64,000 nucleotides of DNA from Methylobacter sp. (lineage in GTDB: Bacteria > Pseudomonadota > Gammaproteobacteria > Methylococcales > Methylomonadaceae). The notes below the pieces were generated by a model, which saw nothing but the letters and a program-made list of their open reading frames with translations, had not been told where the DNA came from and made no database searches. Shown here one piece after another: positions 1 to 8,809 of this stretch. Positions within the stretch are counted from its first letter, which is position 1, and each line of letters starts with the position of its first letter. The position numbers were made by a program, and so were the translations under genes. The stretch spans positions 21,882-85,881 of the forward strand of contig JAURYJ010000075.1 of NCBI GenBank assembly GCA_030653985.1. The letters are read 5' to 3'.

Positions 1-1024
1 GCCATTGCGGCAAGTTCAGTTCGGTGAGCGTCAGACTTAGCGAATCGATCAATAACGCGCCTACGGCTTGATCAAAAAAATCGACGAAGGCGCTGCCGAT
101 ATTAATGGTAAACATGAACATCGCGTACATGACTAACAAAAAAATCGGGATGCCCAGAAAGCGGTTTAAAACGATGTTGTCGATTTTATCGGTTGTGTGC
201 CGAGTTACCTCGGTTAGCTTGCAGACTGCGCCATTGGTTAATTCATTGACGAATCCGTAACGGGCATCGGCAGCGAGAATGTCGATTTCGTCATCGGTTT
301 CAGTTTCTACCCGGTGCTGTAACTGTGCAACTGTCGACAACACAGCCGAGCCTGCAATCTGTTTGGCCAAGGTATCGTCTTCCAGCAAGCGAATAGCCAG
401 CCAACGCAGATCGCAGTCGTGCTGCTGTGCGGCCTCAATCAACGAGGGTGAAAGCTCATTGATAGCTTGCTCTAAAGCTGATATATAGCTGATTTTTACC
501 GAAGGTATAGGCTTGGCGATAGCCGCGCTATTGATCGCCACTTTTAATGCATCGATACCGTCCTTATTCGAGGCGCTAATCGGAATAACAGGACAACCCA
601 ATAGTCGCTCAAGAAAATCAATATCAATTTTGATGCCACGGTGTTTAACCGCATCCATCATATTAAGCACCAAAATTATCGGTACTTGCATTTCAATAAG
701 TTGCGAGGTTAAGTAAAGATTTCGCTCTATATTTGATGCGTCAACAATATTAATAATCAAGTCGGCATTTTTGGATGCAACATAATCACGGGCGACTTTT
801 TCATCTAAAGAAACCTGATCGTCGGCAGCTTCCAATGAATAGGTGCCGGGTAAATCGACTAATTCGATCACTTTAAGATCGAAACTGTATTCACCGGTTT
901 TTTTCTCGACGGTAACGCCAGGCCAATTGCCTACATGCTGTCTGGCACCCGTCAGTACATTGAATAGTGTGGTCTTACCGCAATTCGGATTACCGACTAC
1001 GCCAACTGTAAAATCAGTTTTCAT
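1..1024 (-). CDS. feoB: Ferrous iron transport protein B, N-terminal part (runs off window)
   Basis: About 341 N-terminal residues are present and the gene continues beyond base 1. It encodes the inner-membrane GTPase-permease for Fe(II) uptake. The N-terminal G domain is clear: G1 GNPNCGKTT near residue 10, G3 DLPG near residue 57 and G4 NMMD near residue 120. The visible end enters the first hydrophobic segments. The start codon overlaps the feoA stop by one base (TGATG), so the two genes are translationally coupled. A Fur-like site lies upstream of feoA. Identity is certain; only the transmembrane permease half is missing from view. Confidence 0.95.
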   Translation of the reverse strand, partial: MKTDFTVGVVGNPNCGKTTLFNVLTGARQHVGNWPGVTVEKKTGEYSFDLKVIELVDLPGTYSLEAADDQVSLDEKVARDYVASKNADLIINIVDASNIERNLYLTSQLIEMQVPIILVLNMMDAVKHRGIKIDIDFLERLLGCPVIPISASNKDGIDALKVAINSAAIAKPIPSVKISYISALEQAINELSPSLIEAAQQHDCDLRWLAIRLLEDDTLAKQIAGSAVLSTVAQLQHRVETETDDEIDILAADARYGFVNELTNGAVCKLTEVTRHTTDKIDNIVLNRFLGIPIFLLVMYAMFMFTINIGSAFVDFFDQAVGALLIDSLSLTLTELNLPQW

Positions 1025-1257
1025 CAGATTTTCTCTATTAATAATATTGCCGCTTCATCTTTACGCAGGGTTAATGAAAATCCCCGCAACTTAATCTCAA
1101 CCGGATCTCCCATCGGCGCAAAACGGGTGACGCTAAACTCGGTTCCCGGCGTTAAGCCCATAGCCAGCAAGCGTTTTCGATAAGCTTTTCCCGATGATTC
1201 AAAGCCAACGATTTTTCCCGAATCACCCACCGTCAGGTTTTTTAAGCTTATTGCCAT
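1024..1257 (-). CDS. feoA: Ferrous iron transport protein A
   Basis: A 77-residue SH3-like cytosolic protein that works with FeoB in Fe(II) uptake. The sequence shows the usual FeoA pattern: an opening 'SLKNLTVGDSGKIVGF' type strand, the central RKRLLAMGLTPGTEF motif, and a closing beta-rich part (GDPVEIKLRGFSLTLRKDEA). The length is typical. It is the first gene of the feoAB unit and overlaps feoB by one base. The region 50-75 bases upstream carries a Fur-box-like sequence, which fits iron-repressed expression. Confidence 0.95.
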   Translation of the reverse strand: MAISLKNLTVGDSGKIVGFESSGKAYRKRLLAMGLTPGTEFSVTRFAPMGDPVEIKLRGFSLTLRKDEAAILLIEKI

Positions 1258-1310
1258 AAACTACATATTAAAATAAAGTGCATTAAAACCAACCGCTCCA
1301 GGAGTTATCA

Positions 1311-1331
1311 ACAATCATTCTCATTAAGATA
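1311..1331 (-). promoter_or_regulatory. Putative Fur box upstream of feoAB
   Basis: Read on the minus strand, the core is AATGAGAATGATTGTT, which resembles the usual Fur operator half-sites (GATAAT-type repeats around an AT-rich centre). It lies about 54-74 bases before the feoA start, inside an AT-rich region. The match was judged by eye against the known consensus; no score was computed. Confidence 0.5.
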
Positions 1332-1568
1332 ACTATATCATATAACCAAATTATATAATTGGTATTTTCATAGAGGGCGAAAAAAGCTAGCATCGGGCAA
1401 TTTCGTGCCGTTCCGACCTTAGAGACCGAAGCATTTCTCTGATGCGGCCAAATCTTTTTATGGGGGCAGAATGCGATAAGTTACGATAAAAGCTAAGACT
1501 TCACCCTGTGTTAGACACAGAACGACGCTGTTATCAAGGTAAGCCGGAGATGATTGGGGGCGTATGTT

Positions 1569-1594
1569 ATGGGCACGAATTTATTCGCGCCCAT
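1569..1594. repeat. Palindromic repeat, GCGCGAAT family (single copy)
   Basis: Arms ATGGGCACGAAT and ATTCGCGCCCAT around TT form an inverted repeat with one mismatch. It belongs to the same family as the longer composite elements at 8719-8778 and 45220-45358. It sits between feoA and the H-NS gene. Confidence 0.7.
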
Positions 1595-1713
1595 AATGTA
1601 TAAACTTAATGATGGTGACGGCTGCTTTAGTTTTTACTAAACCCAGTCCATTGCAGTACAGGAAAAAATATTTGAATACAATCGTTTATATAAAAAGCTT
1701 AATATCCTAAACT

Positions 1714-2028
1714 TTATACTTCAAATTCAGCGCGTTGATGTCCAGCATTCAGCAACTCTTGCATCCATTTTGGCGCCACCCCGCGTCCCGTCCATGTTTT
1801 GTTAAAATCATCAGGGTGACGATATTTAATGGCAACTTTTGTACCCTTACGAACTGACTTCTTCTCAGCTTCGTGAATTTCTACAATAATATTAATAGAG
1901 GCGGCCAATTCTTTAATTTGCGCCATAACGTCTTTGCGCTTGTTAGCTTGCATATTTTTTAATGCTTTTTCTGCGTTTACAATAACAGATTGTAATTCAT
2001 GCTCAGAAAGATCTTGATACTCGGTCAT
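1714..2028 (-). CDS. H-NS family nucleoid-associated protein
   Basis: A 104-residue DNA-binding protein of the H-NS/BpH3 type. The N-terminal part (residues 5-55) is a charged helical oligomerisation region. The C-terminal part has the family DNA-binding signature, with KYRHPDDFNKTWTGRG followed by PKWMQELL near the end. Such proteins silence AT-rich DNA and organise the nucleoid. It stands alone on the minus strand with AT-rich flanks, which suggests it could regulate itself. The family assignment is firm; the targets are unknown. Confidence 0.88.
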   Translation of the reverse strand: MTEYQDLSEHELQSVIVNAEKALKNMQANKRKDVMAQIKELAASINIIVEIHEAEKKSVRKGTKVAIKYRHPDDFNKTWTGRGVAPKWMQELLNAGHQRAEFEV

Positions 2029-2212
2029 TTTTAGCCCTTAAAATAAATAAAAAAGATATATTAACTTTATCATTAATTTTAATATAAATATATTAAATTA
2101 TTCAACAACAGATATGCATTTACCCTCTTACTTTGAAAGCAATATAATTATTTATCAATGACTCAAAGTTAAGTTTACAAACTCAGATGATTTATCACAC
2201 AACAGAAAAAAG

Positions 2213-2974
2213 TTATTCAACCTTAAATTTTTTTTCATTTAATAATTGGTCGTTTTTATCGAACAGCCTTACAATCCAGTTACCTTTTTCAGCATCAGAA
2301 AACAACTTGCGACTTGAAGTACGCCATCTATTACCCGATATAATTAATGCCCTCCTAGTATCAACAACACCATCTTTCGACCATTCATGGTAAACCTTGC
2401 TACCCTTCATTTCTTTCAATTCAGTAAAATAATAAACCCACACCGGCTTCTTCTTGCTAATGTTAATAGTCTTGACTATTTCACCTACCGGCTCTTTATT
2501 AGTAATCTCATACGTTAACACAGCCCTTACTTGATTAGTATTAACCTTTGAAGACTCTAATTCTTTAATAACTTTTTTGTTCGGTTGTTCTTTTATAATT
2601 TTCTTAACTGGAATTTCCGCAGCTTGTTGACTGCTCTTATTTGGCTCTTTAGTTGACTTAGCTACCAGCTTGTTTTCCACAATTCCCTGCGTTGATATGT
2701 CCAGGTTTTTTGTCTCAACTTCATTAAAATCAACCGGCGGCGCTAGCTGTTTTTCTGTAGCATTAACTATCATCGCAACATTATCCTGATCGATATTTTG
2801 CGCATCCTTATTAATAATATAAAACAACGAGACTAAAATAAGAACCAGCATACTGGCAGCGAGCAATATCCTTTTGATATTCCACTCCGTTATCATCTTG
2901 GGTGCCAAGTCCACCGCCGCTTTTCCAGATATAGGATATTTAACTTGAATTACAATATTTCGTTTGTCTGTCAT
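2213..2974 (-). CDS. DUF2914 domain membrane protein
   Basis: A 253-residue protein with a short cytosolic N-terminus, one transmembrane helix (about residues 34-54, ILLAASMLVLILVSLFYII) and a lysine-rich, disordered periplasmic linker (about 60-145). The C-terminal DUF2914-type domain (about 150-253) contains VWVYYFTEL, VYHEWSKDG and GNRWRTSSRKLF. The function of the domain is unknown. It is divergent from sucA and shares an intergenic region of about 160 bases with it. No partner gene is obvious. Confidence 0.75.
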   Translation of the reverse strand: MTDKRNIVIQVKYPISGKAAVDLAPKMITEWNIKRILLAASMLVLILVSLFYIINKDAQNIDQDNVAMIVNATEKQLAPPVDFNEVETKNLDISTQGIVENKLVAKSTKEPNKSSQQAAEIPVKKIIKEQPNKKVIKELESSKVNTNQVRAVLTYEITNKEPVGEIVKTINISKKKPVWVYYFTELKEMKGSKVYHEWSKDGVVDTRRALIISGNRWRTSSRKLFSDAEKGNWIVRLFDKNDQLLNEKKFKVE

Positions 2975-3132
2975 AAAATCATATCGACCCTGCTTTAGGT
3001 GAAAACACTCGGTTGCTTTTCTTAGCTTAACACCGCATATTTTAGTCAGCGAATACGCTAAACCTTGGTAATATACTACTTAAGAGTTCAAACAAAGACA
3101 AAATCCTTGCAGAATAAATTTGGATATTCAAA

Positions 3133-5958
3133 ATGAGTAAACTGCTTAAACTTTTTCAAGATTCTTCTTCTCTGTACGGCAGCAACGCCAGCTTTGTTGA
3201 AAATTTATATGAACGCTTCCTCGAAGACCCGGACTCAGTTGAGTCGAGCTGGCAAAAAGAATTCAATAAAATCCACAACGGCACTGATTTTGAAACGCCT
3301 CACAGTCCTGTCGTAGAGCGCTTTGCGCAACTTGCCGTTAAATCTCAAGGCAGATTGGCAAAGCTACAAGGATTTACCGAAGAAAGCGTTAAAAAACAAT
3401 CGGCTGTTGCCAGACTTATTAATCATTACCGGGTTCGCGGGCATCAGATTGCCGCCAATAATCCATTGGGGAAAACAATGCCCCCTCCTCCCGATATGGA
3501 TCCCGCTTATTACGGTCTTTCCGAACCTGATATGGATACTTTGTTCGATACCGGTTCACTTTATGGCGTTGACCGACTACCTTTACGAGACATTATTGCC
3601 AACCTGAAAGAGATTTACTGCGGCAGTATCGGCTCTGAATACATGCATGTCGTCGACACCCATATCAGGCGCTGGATCATAAACCGTCTGGAAAGCTCTA
3701 AAACCAACTTGGAACTAACGCTTGAAAAAAAACACTGGCTGTTAAAATTATTGACTGCCGCCGAAGGCATAGAAAGCCATTTGCACAATCGATTTGTCGG
3801 CCAAAAACGTTTTTCTCTGGAAGGCGGAGAATCGCTGATTCTCATTCTGGATGAATTAACGCAAGGATTTGGCACAAATGGCGTTAATGAAGTTGTGATC
3901 GGCATGGCTCACCGAGGTCGCTTGAATGTGCTGGTCAATATCCTGGGAAAAAGTCCTGCCAGCCTGTTTAATGAATTTGCCGGCACTTCGCCGCTTTCTC
4001 CGGGTGTCAGTACCGGCGATGTGAAATATCACCTGGGGTTTTCATCAGACATCAGTACGCCCGGCGGCCCTCTTCATATAACGATGGCATTTAACCCTTC
4101 ACATTTGGAGATCATCAATCCGGTGGTCGAAGGTTCGGTTAAGGCCCGTCAGGACAGAGCGGGGGAAAACGGCAAAAATACAGTCATCCCCATTTTAATC
4201 CACGGAGACGCGGCCTTTTCCGGACAAGGCATCGTCATGGAAACCCTGAATATGTCGCAAACCCGCGCTTTTTCCACCGGCGGAACCGTGCATATTGTTA
4301 TTAACAACCAAATCGGCTTTACTACCAGCAACTCGCGGGATGCGCGCTCCACACTTTATTGCACCGATGTGGCCAGCATGATTCAGGCGCCAGTTTTCCA
4401 TGTCAACGGTGACGATCCCGATGCCGTCATCTTTGTCACCAATCTGGCAATGGATTACCGGATGACCTTTAATAAAGATGTGGTCATCGACCTTATTTGC
4501 TATCGCAGACTGGGCCATAATGAAGCCGATGAGCCTTCTACTACCCAACCCTTGATGTATAAAAAAATCCGCAAACTCAAGACGACGCGGAAACTTTATG
4601 CCGAAAAACTCATCAAAGCCGGGCTTATCACTGTTGAACAAGCTGCTGAGTTAGAACAAAATTACCAAAAACAGCTAGAAGCCGGTGAAATTGTTTCCAG
4701 ACCTATCCTAGCCGACGGCCCCTACCCGTACACTAATCAATGGAATAAATTCCCGAACATCGACTGGAATCCAGTCTGCAATACCGCAGTTTCCATGGAT
4801 CATCTGCGCTTTTGTAACGACAGAATGCAACGCCTGCCAACCGGTTTCGAATTACACGCCCGAGTCGCAAAAGTCATGGATAACCGGCGTAAAATGGCGG
4901 CTGGAGCCATGCCGCTGGACTGGGGTTTTGCCGAAAATATGGCCTATGCAACACTGCTGCTGGATAAATATAACGTTCGTTTAACCGGCCAGGATGTTGG
5001 TCGCGGCACTTTTGTGCATCGTCATGCTGTTTTGCATAATCAACTCAATAATAAAACCTATACACCGATCAAACATTTAGACAAAGATCAGGGCAACGCG
5101 CAGATTTTCGACTCACTGCTTTCCGAAGCAGGCGTGTTAGGTTTTGAATATGGCTACAGCACCACAATGCCGAATACCCTGGTTATATGGGAAGCGCAAT
5201 TCGGCGATTTTGCCAACGGCGCGCAAGTCGTTATCGATCAATTTATCAGTTCCGGCGAAACCAAATGGGGCCGCTTATGCAACCTGGTCATGCTGCTGCC
5301 GCACGGCTTTGAAGGCCAGGGACCGGAACACTCCTCCGCTCGACTGGAACGCTATCTGCAACTGTGCGCTGAACACAATATTCAGGTTTGCAGCCCGACT
5401 ACGCCTGCACAAATATTTCACTTATTGCGTCGCCAGATGCTACGACCCTACCGTAAGCCATTGATAGTCATGAGCCCCAAGAGCTTACTACGCCATAAAC
5501 TCGCAATCTCCACGCTTGAAGATTTAACCGACGGTCAGTTCCAGCCCCTTATCGGCGAGCAGGACGACATCAATCCCAAAAAAGTGACCCGCCTGGTCAT
5601 GTGTTCAGGCAAAGTCTATTACGATCTGATCGAAACCCGGCGTCAGGACGATCTCAAGCACGTCGCCATTGCCCGCATAGAGCAACTCTACCCTTTCCCC
5701 GATAAATTGTTTAGAGCGGAAGTCGGCAGATACCCGCAACTTAAAGAATTTATCTGGTGTCAGGAAGAACCTCAGAATCAAGGCGCATGGTATCAATCCA
5801 GACACCACTTTACCGACAACTTAGGCCCAAAAATCAGTATGACTTATGCCGGTAGAGATGCCTCGGCGGCACCGGCGGTCGGCAATTTCCGCGTCCATAT
5901 CGAACAACAAAAAGCTGTCGTTCACTCGGCTCTTTACGGCAATCCTTCAGGAAAATAA
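3133..5958 (+). CDS. sucA: 2-oxoglutarate dehydrogenase E1 component
   Basis: A 941-residue thiamine-diphosphate enzyme that decarboxylates 2-oxoglutarate and reductively succinylates the lipoyl arm of E2 in the TCA cycle. The N-terminal E2-binding region ([16 protein letters not shown]) is followed by the ThDP core: HRGRLNVL near residue 259, [16 protein letters not shown] near 355 and [10 protein letters not shown] near 393. The transketolase-like C-terminal half contains [19 protein letters not shown]. The length is normal for SucA. It starts the suc operon; the next gene begins two bases after its stop. No catalytic residue looks altered. Confidence 0.97.
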   Translation: MSKLLKLFQDSSSLYGSNASFVENLYERFLEDPDSVESSWQKEFNKIHNGTDFETPHSPVVERFAQLAVKSQGRLAKLQGFTEESVKKQSAVARLINHYRVRGHQIAANNPLGKTMPPPPDMDPAYYGLSEPDMDTLFDTGSLYGVDRLPLRDIIANLKEIYCGSIGSEYMHVVDTHIRRWIINRLESSKTNLELTLEKKHWLLKLLTAAEGIESHLHNRFVGQKRFSLEGGESLILILDELTQGFGTNGVNEVVIGMAHRGRLNVLVNILGKSPASLFNEFAGTSPLSPGVSTGDVKYHLGFSSDISTPGGPLHITMAFNPSHLEIINPVVEGSVKARQDRAGENGKNTVIPILIHGDAAFSGQGIVMETLNMSQTRAFSTGGTVHIVINNQIGFTTSNSRDARSTLYCTDVASMIQAPVFHVNGDDPDAVIFVTNLAMDYRMTFNKDVVIDLICYRRLGHNEADEPSTTQPLMYKKIRKLKTTRKLYAEKLIKAGLITVEQAAELEQNYQKQLEAGEIVSRPILADGPYPYTNQWNKFPNIDWNPVCNTAVSMDHLRFCNDRMQRLPTGFELHARVAKVMDNRRKMAAGAMPLDWGFAENMAYATLLLDKYNVRLTGQDVGRGTFVHRHAVLHNQLNNKTYTPIKHLDKDQGNAQIFDSLLSEAGVLGFEYGYSTTMPNTLVIWEAQFGDFANGAQVVIDQFISSGETKWGRLCNLVMLLPHGFEGQGPEHSSARLERYLQLCAEHNIQVCSPTTPAQIFHLLRRQMLRPYRKPLIVMSPKSLLRHKLAISTLEDLTDGQFQPLIGEQDDINPKKVTRLVMCSGKVYYDLIETRRQDDLKHVAIARIEQLYPFPDKLFRAEVGRYPQLKEFIWCQEEPQNQGAWYQSRHHFTDNLGPKISMTYAGRDASAAPAVGNFRVHIEQQKAVVHSALYGNPSGK

Positions 5959-5960
5959 CA

Positions 5961-7220
5961 ATGAGCATTGAAGTCCTAGTTCCCAACCTACCCGAATCCG
6001 TTTCCGATGCAACGCTGATCACCTGGCATAAGCAACCCGGCGACACCGTGATTAAAAACGAAAATCTCGTTGACCTTGAAACGGACAAAGTAGTGCTTGA
6101 AGTGCCTGCGCCGGCATCAGGCATCCTTAGCAAAATACTGCAGCAAGATGGAGCCATTGTTGTCAGCGGCGATGTACTGGCCTTGCTCGAACCTCAAACC
6201 GTAGAAGCAAGCCCAACAACGGCAACCGAACCTGACCATGAAGAGGAGCCGGACATCCCGCTAAGCCCTTCGGTACGTCGGCTAATTGCTGAAAATACGC
6301 TGGATCCTTCCGTCATCAAAGGCTCAGGAAAAGACGGCCGTCTGACTAAAACCGATGTGTTGGATTATCTGCATAAAAAAACCCTGCAAGAAGCTCAACT
6401 TATAGTCCCAACGGCCAAAGCCGAAACTCCTTCCAGCTCCCCTTTGACAAAAGGAGAAGCCGTTACCGCCAGCAGTCACCCGCTGCCTAAGGAGGGAGCA
6501 GGCAAGGGAATTTCAAATCTGCGCCCGGAACAGCGCGTCCCCATGACCCGGTTAAGAGCCAAGGTAGCCGAACGCCTGTTGCAGGCACAGCAAAATGCGG
6601 CCATGCTAACCACATTTAATGAGGTCAACATGCAAAACGTGATTGATCTTCGCAACCAGTACAAAGAACGCTTTGAACAAAAACATCATGTCAAATTGGG
6701 TTTTATGTCTTTCTTTGTTAAAGCCTCTATCGAAGCATTAAAGCGCTTTCCGGCAATCAATGCCTCCATTGACGACAACGATATTATCTATCACGGTTAC
6801 TATGACATAGGCATTGCAGTCAGCACCGAGCGCGGCCTGATCGTGCCGGTTTTGCGCGATGCGGATCAACTCGACTTTGCCGGGATCGAACAAAGTATCG
6901 TCGATTTCGGTGCCAAGACCAGGGCCGGCAACTTGACTTATGATGACTTAAAAGGCGGCACCTTCACCATTACCAACGGCGGTATTTTTGGCTCTATGCT
7001 GTCCACGCCGATACTCAATCCGCCGCAATGCGCTATCTTGGGCATGCATGCGATTAAAGAACGAGCCGTTGTTGAAAATGGCCAAATTGTTATCAGGCCG
7101 ATCATGTATCTGGCTTTATCGTACGATCATCGACTGGTTGACGGTCGAGAGGCCGTGCAATTTCTAGTCACCATCAAAGAATGCTTGGAAGCACCCGCTC
7201 ACTTATTGCTAAATATATAA
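5961..7220 (+). CDS. sucB: Dihydrolipoyl succinyltransferase (E2 of 2-oxoglutarate dehydrogenase)
   Basis: A 419-residue E2. Residues 1-75 are the lipoyl domain, with Lys43 in ETDKVVLEV as the lipoylation site. The E1/E3-binding domain is near residues 98-135 ([14 protein letters not shown] to [13 protein letters not shown]). The acyltransferase core ends with SYDHRLVDG, where His390 and Asp394 are the catalytic pair. The linker at about 156-186 is odd: it is rich in Ser, Pro, Lys and Gly ([19 protein letters not shown]), and its DNA contains an inverted repeat at 6437-6456. It looks as though an intergenic palindrome was inserted in frame. The gene lies between sucA and the E3-like gene with 2- and 4-base gaps. 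Confidence 0.95.
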   Translation: MSIEVLVPNLPESVSDATLITWHKQPGDTVIKNENLVDLETDKVVLEVPAPASGILSKILQQDGAIVVSGDVLALLEPQTVEASPTTATEPDHEEEPDIPLSPSVRRLIAENTLDPSVIKGSGKDGRLTKTDVLDYLHKKTLQEAQLIVPTAKAETPSSSPLTKGEAVTASSHPLPKEGAGKGISNLRPEQRVPMTRLRAKVAERLLQAQQNAAMLTTFNEVNMQNVIDLRNQYKERFEQKHHVKLGFMSFFVKASIEALKRFPAINASIDDNDIIYHGYYDIGIAVSTERGLIVPVLRDADQLDFAGIEQSIVDFGAKTRAGNLTYDDLKGGTFTITNGGIFGSMLSTPILNPPQCAILGMHAIKERAVVENGQIVIRPIMYLALSYDHRLVDGREAVQFLVTIKECLEAPAHLLLNI

Positions 7221-7224
7221 AGCC

Positions 7225-8652
7225 ATGTCAAAAAAACACGTGCAAACATCATTTGATGTCATCGTCATTGGCGCCGGACCGGCAGGCTATTCCAGCGCTA
7301 TTCGATGCGCCCAGCTCGGCTTAAAAACCGCCTGTATCGACAACTGGTGCGACAAGAAAGGCCTAGTCAGTCTGGGGGGGACTTATCTTAACGCGGGTTG
7401 TGTTGCCTCTATCGCGTTGCTCGAATCGGCGAAAATTTATCACTCGCTGAACCATAACCTAAAAGAACACGGCATCCAGGCAGAGGCGATTTCTGTGGAT
7501 ATTGCGCTAATGATGCAGCGCAAAAACAACATTATTGACGCACTCAGCCAACAAATTGCCGACTCGTTTGTGGATCACAACATTACCTATATGAAGGCAG
7601 AGGCCCGGTTACTCAATGATCGACAGGTAGAAATTACACCGCTTGATCAATCGGGTGTTTCAATGCTCGAAGCCAAGCATATTATTCTGGCCTCCGGCTC
7701 CTCCCCAATCAATTTGTCCTGTGCGCCGATAGACAATGAATTCATTATCGATTCGACGATGGCTTTAAATCTCGGCGCAATACCCAAGCGCTTAGCCATT
7801 ATCGGTGCGGGGGTTATCGGCCTAGAATTAGCCAGCATCTGGAACAGGTTAGGTGCGGAAACCATTTTGCTGGAAGCTCAGGAAACATTTTTAAGCATGG
7901 CCGACCAGCAAATTGCGCTGGAAGCCTATCGTATCTATACCGAACAGGGACTGGAACTGCGCCTGGGTGCGCGGGTTATTTCAGCAAAAAAAGGCAATAA
8001 AAAAGTCACCGTAGAATACCAGGATAGCGACGGCACTCATACCCTGCGTGTCGATAAACTGATTGTTGCCTCCGGCCGTAAACCCAATACCGAAAATCTG
8101 GCTGCGGCTGAAGCCAATTTACTGCTCGACGAAAACGGCTATGTCCATGTCGATGAAAACTGCCGCACCAACCTGCCCGGCGTTTATGCCATCGGCGACC
8201 TGACCTTGCTCGGCCCGATGATTGCCCATAAAGGCATAGAAGAAGGCTTGTTTGTTGCCGAACAAATCGCCGGCATTCGCAACCCTATCAACTACGATCT
8301 CTTGCCCAGCGTCGTTTTTACCGATCCTGAAATTGCCTGGGTAGGTCAAACCGAACAAGGCTTAAGAGCCATGGGCGAATCCATTAAAATCGGCATCTTC
8401 CCGCTAAACGCCACTGCCCGTGCTCACGCCATGAGCCAAACTGAGGGTATCGTTAAAATCATCGCTCATGCCGATACCGACGCGATACTCGGTGTTCATA
8501 TCATTGGCCTGCAAGCCTCCGAAATGATTGCCGAAGCCGTGCTGGCTATGGAGTTTTCCGCCAGCAGCGAAGACCTGGCCAGAACCATACACGCCCACCC
8601 TACCCTTGCCAAAGCCCTGCATGGCGCGGCGCTTAGCCTTAAAACAAGCTAA
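7225..8652 (+). CDS. Lipoamide dehydrogenase-like flavoprotein lacking the redox disulfide
   Basis: A 475-residue protein with the full fold of dihydrolipoyl dehydrogenase. It has an FAD-binding motif (VIGAGPAGYSSAIRCAQLG, near residue 14), an NAD-binding motif (IIGAGVIGLELASIWNRLG, near 192), a second FAD contact (GVYAIGDLT) and a dimerisation domain. By position and family it should be E3 of the suc complex. The active-site CxxxxC is absent, however: the motif reads GGTYLNAGC, with Tyr54 in place of the first Cys and only Cys59 left, and the usual IPSK that follows is VASI. At the C-terminus HPTLSE has become HPTLAK, so His458 remains but its partner Glu is Lys463. As read, it cannot perform the usual dithiol chemistry. 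A true E3 is probably encoded elsewhere. Confidence 0.85.
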   Translation: MSKKHVQTSFDVIVIGAGPAGYSSAIRCAQLGLKTACIDNWCDKKGLVSLGGTYLNAGCVASIALLESAKIYHSLNHNLKEHGIQAEAISVDIALMMQRKNNIIDALSQQIADSFVDHNITYMKAEARLLNDRQVEITPLDQSGVSMLEAKHIILASGSSPINLSCAPIDNEFIIDSTMALNLGAIPKRLAIIGAGVIGLELASIWNRLGAETILLEAQETFLSMADQQIALEAYRIYTEQGLELRLGARVISAKKGNKKVTVEYQDSDGTHTLRVDKLIVASGRKPNTENLAAAEANLLLDENGYVHVDENCRTNLPGVYAIGDLTLLGPMIAHKGIEEGLFVAEQIAGIRNPINYDLLPSVVFTDPEIAWVGQTEQGLRAMGESIKIGIFPLNATARAHAMSQTEGIVKIIAHADTDAILGVHIIGLQASEMIAEAVLAMEFSASSEDLARTIHAHPTLAKALHGAALSLKTS

Positions 8653-8718
8653 ACGACTAGAGCCGTCTCTATTGCGCTTGACTCTACCTGCCGACTACAG
8701 CACTGCCATTACTCTAGT

Positions 8719-8778
8719 GTGGGCGCGAATTTATTCGCGCAATAGGCATTAAAAATGCGCGAATAAATTCGCGCCCAC
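8719..8778. repeat. Composite palindromic repeat, GCGCGAAT family
   Basis: Two 23-base arms (8719-8741 and 8756-8778) are perfect reverse complements, and each contains its own palindrome GCGCGAATTTATTCGCGC. The element lies between the convergent lpd-like gene and the efflux outer-membrane gene, where it could also act as a bidirectional terminator. Related copies are at 1569-1594 and 45220-45358. Confidence 0.85.
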
Positions 8779-8809
8779 GGCATATAACCCACAGCATTCG
8801 TTTTCTTGT

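Larger units (their letters stand above)
1258..1713. other. 456-bp intergenic region between feoA and the H-NS gene
   Basis: It holds the putative Fur box and feoA promoter at its left side and one palindromic repeat at 1569-1594. The middle (about 1380-1560) shows no convincing open reading frame, tRNA or strong hairpin. Confidence 0.6.

Noticed and set aside
7225..8652. Frameshift or sequencing error as the cause of the odd Lpd motif
   Set aside because: The frame is intact and the changes occur at separate sites (Tyr54, VASI, Lys463) with normal sequence between them.
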